DNA from: SZUA-36 sp963801195
GTDB lineage: Bacteria; Pseudomonadota; Gammaproteobacteria; Xanthomonadales; SZUA-36
Reading direction: 5' to 3'
DNA length: 64,000 nt
Assembly (NCBI GenBank): GCA_963801195.1
Contig: CAWDDX010000007.1
Coordinates: 62,001-126,000, forward strand
In this document: positions 35,318-44,602 of the stretch, piece by piece
How the letters are laid out: each line of letters starts with the position of its first letter
How positions within the stretch are numbered: position 1 is the stretch's first letter
Notes under the pieces: generated by a model
What the model was told of the DNA's origin: nothing
Database searches by the model: none
What the model saw: the letters and a program-made list of their open reading frames with translations, nothing else
Program-made: the position numbers and the translations under genes

Positions 35318-36121
35318 ATGTCAACGTTATTAAAAATCACAAATCTGCACGCAACGGTTGCGGGCAAGGAAATTCTCAAAGGCCTGGACCTGGAACTGGA
35401 GGCGGGAGAAATTCATGCCATCATGGGTCCGAACGGTGCAGGTAAAAGCACCCTCGGCAACGTGCTGGCCGGGCGCGAAGGTTATGAAGTGACACAGGGC
35501 GAAGTCATTTTCAACGGTAAGAACCTGTTGGAGCTGGCGCCGGAAGAGCGGGCCTGCGAGGGCGTGTTCCTGGCATTCCAGTACCCGGTGGAAATCCCCG
35601 GTGTCAACAACACCTACTTTCTGCGTGCCGCGTTGAACGCGAAACGCAAATACCGTGGTGAGGCGCCGCTGGATTCTGTTGAATTCCTGCGCCTGGTGCG
35701 CGAGAAACTGAAAATTCTGCACATCGGTGATGAGCTTTTGCACCGCGCCGTCAACGAGGGTTTTTCCGGTGGTGAGAAAAAGCGCAACGAGATCTTCCAG
35801 ATGGCCGTGCTGGAACCGACGCTCGCCGTCCTGGATGAAACCGATTCCGGTCTCGACATCGACGCGCTGAAAATCGTTGCCGAAGGTGTCAACAGGTTAC
35901 GTGCTAAGGACCGCGGAATGATTGTCATAACGCACTACCAGAGGCTGCTGGACTACATCGTGCCGGACAAGGTGCACGTGCTGGCCGATGGCAAGCTGGT
36001 TGCGACCGGCGGTGCCGACCTGGCGCTGAAACTGGAGGAGGAGGGTTACGCCTGGCTGGAGGATGGCGGTATTACGCCGCTGAAGGGCGAGTCGGCGGGC
36101 AGGCGGCAAACCCATGAGTGA
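35318..36121 (+). CDS. sufC: Fe-S cluster assembly ATPase SufC
   Basis: 267 residues from the ATG at 35318; the longer frame starts inside the repeat element and is artefactual. Walker A is IMGPNGAGKSTLGNVLAG, the signature is FSGGEKKRNEIFQMAVLEP, and Walker B is LAVLDETDSGLDIDALKIVA, with the switch His in MIVITHYQRLL. It drives conformational change of SufBC2D. AAGGA lies about 14 nt before the ATG. The start overlaps the repeat-containing spacer, and the end overlaps sufD by 8 nt. Confidence 0.95.
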   Translation: MSTLLKITNLHATVAGKEILKGLDLELEAGEIHAIMGPNGAGKSTLGNVLAGREGYEVTQGEVIFNGKNLLELAPEERACEGVFLAFQYPVEIPGVNNTYFLRAALNAKRKYRGEAPLDSVEFLRLVREKLKILHIGDELLHRAVNEGFSGGEKKRNEIFQMAVLEPTLAVLDETDSGLDIDALKIVAEGVNRLRAKDRGMIVITHYQRLLDYIVPDKVHVLADGKLVATGGADLALKLEEEGYAWLEDGGITPLKGESAGRRQTHE

Positions 36122-37415
36122 ATTGTCAGCACAGCTGGCAGCGGCGCTGCCAGACAATTCCAATACCCGTCCGGAGTGGCTCAAGGCACTGCGCGAAACG
36201 GGTGCAGAGCAGTTCCGTGCGCATGGCTTGCCGACACGCAAGGACGAGGCGTGGAAATATACCGCGCTGGTAAAGCTCAACCAGGCCGAAATACGTCTGC
36301 CAAACGGGTCGGAGTCGATTGATGCCGACGCTTCGTTGCCGTCCCCGCTGGTGGAATCCTCACTTCAGCTGAACCTGCTCGATGGACAGATACTGAAGCA
36401 GACAGGCGATGTACCCCGCGGGCTGACCGTGTTGCCATTGGCAGATGCCCTGGCGCTTGGCGTTGACGGGCTGCAGACCCTGCTGGAGTCACTCCCGGGC
36501 GGTGACCAGAAGGGCGCTTCCGGCCATGGCTTCAGTGCTCTGAATTCGGCCACGCTGGAGTCGGGTATAGTGATTCATGCCGCCGCCGGCACCGATGCGG
36601 GCAGACTGGCTTTGAGCTGGTCCACTTCGCGGCTTGATAAACCCCTGCTGTTTAACTCCCGGGTCTGCGTGATTCTTGAAGAGGGCGCCAGGCTGGAATT
36701 GCTGGAGCAGTTTCAAAGCACGGACGACAACGCAAATACGAGCAATATAGTGATGCAGGCCGATGTCGGAGAGAATGCGGAATTTTGCCATATCCGTTTT
36801 CAGGAGGAGTCGGTGACCGCAGGTCTGATTACACGTACCGAGGTCGCGCAACACGCAAACAGTGAGTACGCCTATTACGGTTTTGACCTTGGCGGTGGTC
36901 TGGTTCGTCACGAGTTGAAAGCCGCATTGTTGGGCAACGGTGCAAAATCAGGGCTCAACGGCGCCTACCTGCTGGATGGCAACCGCCACGTGGATAACCA
37001 CGTCAGGGTCGATCACCATGCCCCCGCCGGACATTCCCGGCAATATTTCCGGGGTGTCGCGGGTGGCAGCGGAAAGGCCGTATTCAATACTGCCGTGCGT
37101 GTGCACCCAGGTGCCGACGGTACCGAGGCGCGACAGTCAAATGCCAATATATTGTTATCCACCCGCGCCGAAATTGACACCAAGCCGGAACTCGAGATTT
37201 ATGCCGACGAGGTCGTCGCCAGCCACGGTGCAACCGTGGGGCAACTGGATGAAAAGGCCGTTTTCTACATACGCAGCCGGGGCTTGAGCGAGCAAGAGGC
37301 CCGCCAGATGCTGACCATGGCATTTTGTCGCTCGGTCAGTGACAGGTTACCCGACCCGGCCCTGGGCGAGGTCATATCACAGCGCATGATGGACGTCATG
37401 CCGCAGGCTGAGTGA
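36114..37415 (+). CDS. sufD: Fe-S cluster assembly protein SufD
   Basis: 433 residues. The SufBD C-terminal half shows AYLLDGNRHVDNHVRVDHHA, AGHSRQYFRGVAGGSGKAVF and SNANILLSTRAEIDTKPELE, then the closing SRGLSEQEARQMLTMAFCRS. SufD pairs with SufB and supports iron entry. The N-terminus has RAHGLPTRKDEAWKYTAL, typical of SufD. It overlaps sufC and is followed by sufS with a 4-nt gap. Confidence 0.94.
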   Translation: MSELSAQLAAALPDNSNTRPEWLKALRETGAEQFRAHGLPTRKDEAWKYTALVKLNQAEIRLPNGSESIDADASLPSPLVESSLQLNLLDGQILKQTGDVPRGLTVLPLADALALGVDGLQTLLESLPGGDQKGASGHGFSALNSATLESGIVIHAAAGTDAGRLALSWSTSRLDKPLLFNSRVCVILEEGARLELLEQFQSTDDNANTSNIVMQADVGENAEFCHIRFQEESVTAGLITRTEVAQHANSEYAYYGFDLGGGLVRHELKAALLGNGAKSGLNGAYLLDGNRHVDNHVRVDHHAPAGHSRQYFRGVAGGSGKAVFNTAVRVHPGADGTEARQSNANILLSTRAEIDTKPELEIYADEVVASHGATVGQLDEKAVFYIRSRGLSEQEARQMLTMAFCRSVSDRLPDPALGEVISQRMMDVMPQAE

Positions 37416-37419
37416 AGTG

Positions 37420-38670
37420 ATGGGCCACCCGGCAAGCGTCAACCTGGATCCGCCTTTGGATATCGTCAAGGTCCGTGCGGATTTTCCGATCCTGCAACGT
37501 ACCGTCCATGGCAAGCCACTGGTCTACCTTGACACGGCGGCGTCGGCCCAGCGCCCGCTGGCGGTCATCGGCGCGATCGACGATTTCTATCGCAACCACA
37601 ATGCCAATATTCACCGCGGCGTACATACACTCAGCCAGGAAGCCACCGAGGACTATGAACAGGCGCGTTCGAAAGTCGCGTCTTTTATCAATGCATCCAC
37701 CGACCAGGAATGCATATTTACCCGCGGCGCGACCGAATCCATCAACCTGGTGGCACACAGCTTTTTGCGGCCGCGTCTTGAAGCCGGTGACGAAATCCTG
37801 ATCAGCTGGATGGAGCACCACTCCAATATTGTTCCATGGCAGTTGCTGTGCGAGGAAACCGGGGCCGTTTTGAAAGTCGCACCGATGAACGCGCGTGGCG
37901 AACTGCAAATGGACGCGCTGGAAGCGATGATGACGGAGCGGGTCAAAATGCTCGCCGTGGTGCAGATTTCAAACGCACTGGGAACGGTCAATCCGGTCGC
38001 GGAGATTTGCGCCATGGCAAAACAGCGTGGCATACCGGTACTGGTCGATGGCGCCCAGGCAGTGCCGCACCAGGCGGTCGACGTACAGGCTATGGGTTGT
38101 GATTTTTACTGTTTCTCCGGCCACAAGATGTACGGCCCGACCGGGATCGGCGTCCTGTGGGGGCGTTATGAACTGCTCCAGGACATGCGCCCCTACCAGG
38201 GCGGCGGTGAAATGATTAGCCACGTGAGCTTCGAGAAATCGACGTTTAACGACGCGCCGGGTAAATTCGAGGCCGGCACGCCCAATATCGCCGGAGCCAT
38301 TGGTCTCGGCGCCGCGGTCGATTATCTGCAGGGGCTTGGCATGCACAGGGTCTCGGCCTGGGAAGCGCAATTGCTCGCTTATGGCAGCGAAAAATTGGCG
38401 CAGGTCGAAGGTTTCAGAATGATCGGCACAGCGGCCAGCAAAGCCGGTGTGATGTCCTTTGTGCTGGGCGATATTCACGCCAACGATGTCGGCACGATTG
38501 TGGATCTGCACGGTGTGGCGATCCGTACCGGTCACCACTGTGCCATGCCGGTCGCAGCGTTTTTTGGCGTACCGGCCACCGCGCGCGCCTCGCTGGGCGT
38601 TTACAACACCTTTGAGGACATCGATATCCTCGCGGACGCGCTGGAAAAAGTCACCGGCATGTTTGCCTGA
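37420..38670 (+). CDS. sufS: cysteine desulfurase SufS
   Basis: 416 residues from the ATG at 37420 (a GTG at 37417 is also in frame). PLP-binding Lys is in FSGHKMYGPTGIGVLWG, the catalytic Cys374 in TGHHCAMPVAAFFGV, and the substrate-binding HSNIVPWQLLCEE and TLSQEATEDYEQARSKVA motifs are present. This is a type II (SufS/CsdA) desulfurase supplying sulfur to SufBCD. No SufE or SufU partner gene adjoins, so the sulfur relay protein must be encoded elsewhere. The gene ends convergently with the TPR protein. Confidence 0.95.
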   Translation: MGHPASVNLDPPLDIVKVRADFPILQRTVHGKPLVYLDTAASAQRPLAVIGAIDDFYRNHNANIHRGVHTLSQEATEDYEQARSKVASFINASTDQECIFTRGATESINLVAHSFLRPRLEAGDEILISWMEHHSNIVPWQLLCEETGAVLKVAPMNARGELQMDALEAMMTERVKMLAVVQISNALGTVNPVAEICAMAKQRGIPVLVDGAQAVPHQAVDVQAMGCDFYCFSGHKMYGPTGIGVLWGRYELLQDMRPYQGGGEMISHVSFEKSTFNDAPGKFEAGTPNIAGAIGLGAAVDYLQGLGMHRVSAWEAQLLAYGSEKLAQVEGFRMIGTAASKAGVMSFVLGDIHANDVGTIVDLHGVAIRTGHHCAMPVAAFFGVPATARASLGVYNTFEDIDILADALEKVTGMFA

Positions 38671-38694
38671 GCGCCATCCCGCAAATCCGTCAGA

Positions 38695-40314
38695 TCAACA
38701 CGCCCAGATTTCACGATAGAGTTTTTCCATCGACCTGGCGAATGAGACCGTGTCACAGGCCTGGGAGCCGAGCAGCTTGTCCCGCATGTTTTGACGCATG
38801 CCTTGCAGTTTTTCGTGCTGTCCGGCGAGTCGCGTAGCGATATCGACATATCCGGTGATGTCTTGCGCCAGCAATTCGTCCAGACCGGCGGCGAGCAGCA
38901 AGGTCGCGCTGGTCCTCGATGCCCAGCGATCTCCCCAATAGGTGACCACCGGTACTCCCTGCCAAATGGCCTCCGTTGTCGTGGTGCCGCCGTTGTATGG
39001 GAATGCGTCAAGGGCGATGTCAATGCGGTTGTAGGTTTCAAGGAACTCGAAATGCGGCGCAGGCCCTTCCAGTGAAATACGTTCGTCAGAAATATCCCGG
39101 TCCGCAAACCGGCTGCGAAGGAACTCGCGGTTTGAGCTTTTTCCAAGGGCGCTATTGCGTACCAACAACCGGCTACCGGCTGTCTTCTTCAGAATTTCGC
39201 ACCAGGTATCAATGACCTGGTCTGTCATTTTATACTGGGAAATCAAGCTGCCAAAAGTGATAAAACCATTGCTGATACAGGGCGGTTCCGACACCCCGGG
39301 CACATCGTATGCGATGCTGAATGTCAGGTAAGAACCGCCTACACGGGCAATTTTCTCGCTGTAATAACGCGCTTCAGACCCGGGGATGACACAATCGTCG
39401 CCGATCAGGTAGTCAAAACAGTCAAAACCGGTGGTTGCGTACATGTTGAACCAGCCGACCGTCAGCGGAGCGGGCTTCCCCAGGAAAACTGGAAAACGTT
39501 CCGGGTAACTGTAGCCGTTCAAATCCACGAGAATATCGATCTTGAGCGCGGCGATTGTATTGGCGGCTTCATCATTGGAAAGATCGCTCAGATCATGGAA
39601 CCGGTCGCCCGCCTGAAGGTGTGCACCGATGGCAGATGTCAGTTTGGTACGGTCCGAGAGCAGGTGTATCTGAAAGCCCTCGCGGTCGTGTTGGTCGATC
39701 AGGCCCCAAACGGGTTTCATCCAGTTGTCCTTGTGAAAGAACGCCGAGACATATCCGATTTTTAAACAGGCTTTATCTTTATCCTTCTTTATCGGGTGTT
39801 TCTTACGCTTGCCGTGGATAGACTTTTGCAGGCTGCCTGCCCATTTCCTGCGTTCCGCCAGGACGGTTTTGTTGCCGGCCGAGGGACACCCGGGAATGGT
39901 GACCGCGACGACCCGCCTGGTCGCTTCAAAACCGAGCCCGATCGACTTTTGAAAACTCTGGTGGGCCGAATCGGCCTGGCCCAACTCCTGCAGTGACCGC
40001 CCGAGGTTGTGATGGGCGATGGCCAATTTTGGATCCAACTCGATGACCCTGCGAAAAAAATCGAGCGAGGCGGCGTATTCCTGCATGTCCGTGTAGGCCA
40101 TGCCCTGACCGAACCAGCCATGCGCCGAACCCGGGTCCAGCGCCACGGCCTTTTGAAATAAACCCAGCGCGTCTTCCGGGCGGCCCTCCTGGAGTTGTTG
40201 TTCCCCCAGCGCGCAATACAGTTCGGGACTGTCGAATGCCGCGGGAAGATTTTCCGGCGTTTTCCCGGAGATCGCTTTTTCAAGTGCGCTGGTGAGTTTA
40301 TTAACCGGTTTCAT
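38695..40314 (-). CDS. TPR/O-GlcNAc transferase-like glycosyltransferase (GT41)
   Basis: 539 residues. TPR repeats (about 30-135, e.g. AYTDMQEYAASLDFFRRVIE) are followed by a GT41 catalytic domain (from about 180) with IGYVSAFFHKDNWMKPVWGL, DILVDLNGYSYPERFPVFLG and the UDP-sugar region RIDIALDAFPYNGGTTTTEA followed by IWQGVPVVTYWG. This is a bacterial SPINDLY/OGT-like enzyme that should glycosylate a protein or other acceptor in the cytoplasm. The TPR region, three units, is short. The acceptor is not evident. It is convergent with sufS (25-bp gap). Confidence 0.82.
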   Translation of the reverse strand: MKPVNKLTSALEKAISGKTPENLPAAFDSPELYCALGEQQLQEGRPEDALGLFQKAVALDPGSAHGWFGQGMAYTDMQEYAASLDFFRRVIELDPKLAIAHHNLGRSLQELGQADSAHQSFQKSIGLGFEATRRVVAVTIPGCPSAGNKTVLAERRKWAGSLQKSIHGKRKKHPIKKDKDKACLKIGYVSAFFHKDNWMKPVWGLIDQHDREGFQIHLLSDRTKLTSAIGAHLQAGDRFHDLSDLSNDEAANTIAALKIDILVDLNGYSYPERFPVFLGKPAPLTVGWFNMYATTGFDCFDYLIGDDCVIPGSEARYYSEKIARVGGSYLTFSIAYDVPGVSEPPCISNGFITFGSLISQYKMTDQVIDTWCEILKKTAGSRLLVRNSALGKSSNREFLRSRFADRDISDERISLEGPAPHFEFLETYNRIDIALDAFPYNGGTTTTEAIWQGVPVVTYWGDRWASRTSATLLLAAGLDELLAQDITGYVDIATRLAGQHEKLQGMRQNMRDKLLGSQACDTVSFARSMEKLYREIWAC

Positions 40315-40529
40315 GCAGAATATTCTATCTGGTATACAGCATCGGGCAGGAACATTTTATACCCGCCTGGCCCGTGCCGGTGAGAAAGCGCTGTAGGTCT
40401 GTCAATCATCTATGAAGTTTATGACAGACTTCTTTGCCCGTGATTGGCTCACTGACTATAATCCACGCTTCGTCCATTGCCGGGTATTTTGAGGGTTGCC
40501 GGCATCACCTGCCAGAGTTGCAATGGGGT

Positions 40530-41738
40530 ATGACCATTTACGCGCTTGTTTTTGATATTTCTGAAGTCAGCCTGTGGGGTTTGGACGCTGCCGAGCGCCT
40601 GCGCCGGCAACTTGCCGAAATCAGCAAGGCCGGCAACGGTTTTGCAACCGTGCACTGGGTTGACTCTGCCGCGGATCTGCCGGAACAGGGCAGGGTGTTG
40701 CTTTTCAACGGCGGCTACGTTTTTGAAAACCGCACGATAGGGGGCTTGATCGCCAGCCCCGGTCGTGTGCTTCAATACGAGGGCAGGCCGGCTGCCGCCT
40801 ATGTTGATACGGGCCGGGTGACGGAGGTGATCGAGCATATGCAGGGCCGTCATGCGGAGTTGCCGGAAGGTCTGACGGCGATCAGCACCGATGCCCTGAA
40901 GGCCTTCGATACCAATCTGCGCCGGGCGACCAAACCATTGCTGGAGCCCGTCTCCAAGGCGCGAAAAGACCAACTGGAAAACAAGTTATACGGCAACGCC
41001 TACCGCGGAATTACCGACCTGGTCACCAAGTTCATCTGGCCCAAACCGGCGAAGCACGCGGTCCACGTTTGCGCAAACCTGGGTATTACCCCGAACATGG
41101 TTACCACTTTCGGCTTGTTGCTGGTGATCGCAGCGTGCTTCCTGTTTTATTACCGTTACTACGCTTTGGGTCTGCTGGCGGGCTGGTTCATGACGTATCT
41201 CGATACCGTCGATGGCAAGCTGGCCCGCGTGACCATACGTTCGAGTAAATTCGGCCACCTGTACGACCACCTGATCGACCTGATACACCCGCCTTTCTGG
41301 TACATCATCTGGGGAGGATCAGTGATCGGTTTCAATGGCGCAATGGGTCTGGGTCCCGAGCAGATGGACTGGGCGATCATCATCGCCTACGTTGCCGGAC
41401 GCATCGCAGAAGGGCTTTTCCCCCTTTTGGGTAAATGCGAAATATTTACCTGGCGGCCCTTCGATGCCTGGTTCAGATTGATCACCGCCCGGCGCAATCC
41501 GTGCTTGATCCTGCTCACGCTGAGCCTACTGGCGGGCAGACCCGACTGGGGTTTTATCGCCGTCACATTCTGGACGGTCCTGACCACCCTCGCGCTTTTT
41601 CTGCGGCTGGCTTATGCGGCCATTTTCAGACTCAGGCACGGGCCGTTGCAGTCATGGCTGAGCGCGGAAGATGTTGCCAGCGGGCCACACGCACGCTCTT
41701 ATGCAATCTTCGGCGCAACCACCGTGTCTTCCGAATAG
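40530..41738 (+). CDS. CDP-alcohol phosphatidyltransferase with nucleotidyltransferase-like N-terminus
   Basis: About 402 residues from the ATG at 40530; the frame extends to a TTG at 40434, which is less likely. The catalytic motif is a perfect D-x2-D-G-x2-A-R-x8-G-x3-D-x3-D, from YLDTVDGKLAR to GHLYDHLID, inside six or so helices. The first 150 residues resemble a reduced nucleotidyltransferase fold (ERLRRQLAEISKAG, VLLFNGGYVFENRTIGGLIA) lacking the G-x-G-x-R loop. Similar fusions, with active N-terminal domains, make di-myo-inositol phosphate in thermophiles. The enzyme should join a CDP-activated group to a polyol or lipid; the product is unknown. The flippase gene follows by 15 nt. Confidence 0.78.
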   Translation: MTIYALVFDISEVSLWGLDAAERLRRQLAEISKAGNGFATVHWVDSAADLPEQGRVLLFNGGYVFENRTIGGLIASPGRVLQYEGRPAAAYVDTGRVTEVIEHMQGRHAELPEGLTAISTDALKAFDTNLRRATKPLLEPVSKARKDQLENKLYGNAYRGITDLVTKFIWPKPAKHAVHVCANLGITPNMVTTFGLLLVIAACFLFYYRYYALGLLAGWFMTYLDTVDGKLARVTIRSSKFGHLYDHLIDLIHPPFWYIIWGGSVIGFNGAMGLGPEQMDWAIIIAYVAGRIAEGLFPLLGKCEIFTWRPFDAWFRLITARRNPCLILLTLSLLAGRPDWGFIAVTFWTVLTTLALFLRLAYAAIFRLRHGPLQSWLSAEDVASGPHARSYAIFGATTVSSE

Positions 41739-41753
41739 ACCAGCCGGCCGCCC

Positions 41754-43034
41754 TTGACAAAGACCAACGCCCAACGAATATTCAGAAATTTTGGCGTGGT
41801 TTTGCGTGGCCGCGGCATCGCCGGCGTGCTCAACATGCTTGCCCTGGCCTTCATGGCGCACACCCTGAAGCCCACCGAGTTCGGCCTGGTCGTGCTGTTG
41901 CATACCTACGTGCTGGCGATACGCGGCTTACTCAATTTCAGAACCTTCGAAGCGGTCGTCAAGTTTGGCGTACCGCTACAGGCCAACGGTGAGAACGATG
42001 AATTCAGAAAACTGCTGAGGGTCACGACTACCGTCGACGTAAGCTCGGGCGTCGTGGCCACCCTGGTGGGCGTCGCCGCTGCCTCGATCACCGGTAAATT
42101 CCTGCATTGGGACGAACAAATGGTTGCTACCGCAGCCTTTTACAGCCTGACCATGTTGACCACGGCCATCGGCACCCCTAACGGTATATTGCGGGTTTAC
42201 GATCGCTTCGATGTGCTCGGCATCTGGTACACGATCAGTCCGGCGGTGCGGATCGTGGGTGTCCTCATCGCCTGGTATCTGGATGCGAAGATGATGGTTT
42301 TTGTCGCAATCTGGGCGACGGCGTTCATCCTCGAGAACGTTTGGATTTATGTTCGCGGACACCGGGAAATTCACCGGCATTTGTCGGAATCGATATGGCG
42401 TGGTTTTCGTTTCGCGGAATTGCGTGAGACCAGCCCGGACTTCCGCCATTTTCTCGGCGTCATCTACTGGCAGACCAATATCGATATGCTGCCAAAACAC
42501 TTCGCGGTGCTGCTTGCCGGCAACCTGCTGGGTCCCGCGGGCGCGGGAATGTTCCGGTTGGCCAATGATTTTTCCACCGTATTGAGCAAATCGGGCCTGA
42601 TGTTGCGGGAAGTACTTTTTCCCGATCTCAGCCGCATGTTACACAACCGGGACGCGGGCTTTCACGAACTGGGTTTGAAAGCCGTGCAATTGGCCGGCGC
42701 CGCAGGTCTGCTGCTGGTGCTGTTGTCGATCTTCCTGGGCGCCCCGATCCTGGGGCTGATCGGGGCTGATTACACGCCCGCCGCGCCGCTTCTGAGCCTG
42801 ATGTTGCTGGCCGCGGCCTTTGAACTCGCCGGTTCGCCGTTGCGGGCGGCAGCCTATGCACTCGGCGGCGCCGGCAGGGTTTTACGTATCTACGCCTTGA
42901 GTTCGGTGGTCTACCTGGGCTTGTTTTACGTGTTCACGTTGCCCCTCGGCCTGATCGGACCGGGTATCGCGGCCTGTATCGGCGGCGCCCTGACGCTGGC
43001 GCGCCTGTTGCTGCTGGTGCGAAGGTACAGGTAA
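41754..43034 (+). CDS. polysaccharide flippase (oligosaccharide transporter family)
   Basis: 426 residues with about 12 to 14 helices. A TTG start (MTKTNAQRIFRNFGVVLRGR) follows the upstream stop by 15 nt. The family pattern is seen in GRGIAGVLNMLALAFMAHTL and KPTEFGLVVLLHTYV, and the second half ends LARLLLLVRRY. It should flip a lipid-linked saccharide (Wzx-like) or another glycolipid. It is probably in an operon with the phosphatidyltransferase, which suggests export of that enzyme's product. Confidence 0.8.
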   Translation: MTKTNAQRIFRNFGVVLRGRGIAGVLNMLALAFMAHTLKPTEFGLVVLLHTYVLAIRGLLNFRTFEAVVKFGVPLQANGENDEFRKLLRVTTTVDVSSGVVATLVGVAAASITGKFLHWDEQMVATAAFYSLTMLTTAIGTPNGILRVYDRFDVLGIWYTISPAVRIVGVLIAWYLDAKMMVFVAIWATAFILENVWIYVRGHREIHRHLSESIWRGFRFAELRETSPDFRHFLGVIYWQTNIDMLPKHFAVLLAGNLLGPAGAGMFRLANDFSTVLSKSGLMLREVLFPDLSRMLHNRDAGFHELGLKAVQLAGAAGLLLVLLSIFLGAPILGLIGADYTPAAPLLSLMLLAAAFELAGSPLRAAAYALGGAGRVLRIYALSSVVYLGLFYVFTLPLGLIGPGIAACIGGALTLARLLLLVRRYR

Positions 43035-43051
43035 ACACGAAACCCGCCCGC

Positions 43052-44602
43052 TTACTCCATGTTTGCACGGTTGTCGAACAGCGGTTCGAGTGCGCCGTGG
43101 TCGTGCGAGCCGACGTCCGTTTCCCGGTCGAGTATGGCGACCGTGCGCCTGAACAGCTCATTGGCCTGTTCCGGGGAGTTGCCGATACAGGTCATGCCGA
43201 TCTTGCCGTATTGTGACAATGCGCCGATCATGTAGAACAGTACACCGGTGCCGCTGTCGGGCTGGTAATGAATCTTGTTTCTGATACTGATATCAAACAG
43301 GTCTTCGGGTAACAGACCCCGGTAACCGGCCGATTTCAGGTTGTCGGTCGCACTGTAGAATTTTTCCTGGCCGGTGGGTGCGTAGTAAATGCCGGTTTCC
43401 GGGTTCAATTCGCCGGACGTCAGAAATTCGAGGGCGTGGAACGGTGGTGTCGTGCCACCCATACGCAGGTTGATCTCAAGGGCATGGGATTGCCATTGGC
43501 CGCCATTTGGCCGGGTAAGAAGGAAATCGATACCAAAACGGCCGATGACGCCCTTTTTACTCAGCACCTCCCCGATCCGCTGGGCTTGCGCCTGGATCAT
43601 CGTCCGGTAAACCTCGCGGGCCGGGAAACGGCAACCGAGATAGACCTGGCCGGTTTTACCACCCAGGACCTGCTCGTGGCTGGAAACCAGCACGGCCTCG
43701 CCGTCCGGGTGGATACGCATTTGTACGCTGGGGGAACGGACTTCTTCCGCCTCGATCATTTCCTCGACGATGCCGCCCATCTGTTCGAACTTGCGCAAGA
43801 AATTCCGGATATTTTCACTGGCCGAGGACCATTCCAGTTGCAACAGGTTTTGCCGCAGCGCCTCGGGCTCGGTTTTTTTGTCGGGGTAAGTGAAAACACC
43901 GTTGCCCTCACCGGAGAATCCTTCATTGATCTTTACGACGGCGCGGCGGATGTCCGGACGGACTTCAGCAAGCTGCCGAAGTGCGCCGAGCACTTCTTCC
44001 TCTGTATGGAGATCTTCATATCCAGCCGGATACGCGACATCAGCCGCTGCAAAGGTCTGGCGGCTTCCCGACTTGGTGCCCAGCTGAAGCAATACCGGGT
44101 CGACACCGTTCAACGGTATGCCCAGCTCCAGCGCCAGGCGCCGTTCCAGCATGGTCGTGTTGTAACAGGTCAGGTAGGCCGGAGTGTGCTCGCTGATCCA
44201 ATCCCGCAGACGTTTGAGCACCCTTGGCCGTTCCAGGACCTTTTCGGTCAGGGGGCGGTTGCTGTTGTCGTAAACACAGAGCATCTGCAGACGCCGCCTT
44301 GCATGTGCTGCGGGTACACCGATGAGCAACTGCAGGTAATAGTCGACCACGTCGGGATGCACCGGCTGGCTGGTCACATAGATCAGCCGGGCGTTGGGGT
44401 TGCGCAGGCGGATCAGGGCGAACATCAGGCGTTCTTCGTAAAAAGACGCACCCTGGACCTTGCTTAACTCCTCCTGGTCAACGCTTAAGGATGGAATGAT
44501 CAGCGAAGTATGGGCGAAACTGTCGTCTTCGCGGATTGAAGACCAGATCGGCAGCAGCTTCTGCTGCAGCCGGGTGAATTCGTCGTTTGTATCAGGCAGC
44601 AT
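43052..44602 (-). CDS. PGM1-like ATP-grasp peptide ligase
   Basis: 516 residues, an intact frame. A pre-ATP-grasp region (about 35-190) with TSLIIPSLSVDQEEL and RNPNARLIYVTSQPVHPDVV followed by DYYL is typical of PGM1-related (pheganomycin-type) peptide ligases. The ATP-grasp core has VVKINEGFSGEGNGVFTYPD, the Glu pair in EMIEAEEVRSPSVQMR and the Mg-site HALEINLRMGGTTPPF. It should ligate a carboxylate to an amine at ATP cost. The ATG at 44602 overlaps the next ATP-grasp gene's stop by 11 nt, so it is the last gene of a glgA-ATP-grasp-PGM1 operon on the minus strand. Confidence 0.82.
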   Translation of the reverse strand: MLPDTNDEFTRLQQKLLPIWSSIREDDSFAHTSLIIPSLSVDQEELSKVQGASFYEERLMFALIRLRNPNARLIYVTSQPVHPDVVDYYLQLLIGVPAAHARRRLQMLCVYDNSNRPLTEKVLERPRVLKRLRDWISEHTPAYLTCYNTTMLERRLALELGIPLNGVDPVLLQLGTKSGSRQTFAAADVAYPAGYEDLHTEEEVLGALRQLAEVRPDIRRAVVKINEGFSGEGNGVFTYPDKKTEPEALRQNLLQLEWSSASENIRNFLRKFEQMGGIVEEMIEAEEVRSPSVQMRIHPDGEAVLVSSHEQVLGGKTGQVYLGCRFPAREVYRTMIQAQAQRIGEVLSKKGVIGRFGIDFLLTRPNGGQWQSHALEINLRMGGTTPPFHALEFLTSGELNPETGIYYAPTGQEKFYSATDNLKSAGYRGLLPEDLFDISIRNKIHYQPDSGTGVLFYMIGALSQYGKIGMTCIGNSPEQANELFRRTVAILDRETDVGSHDHGALEPLFDNRANME

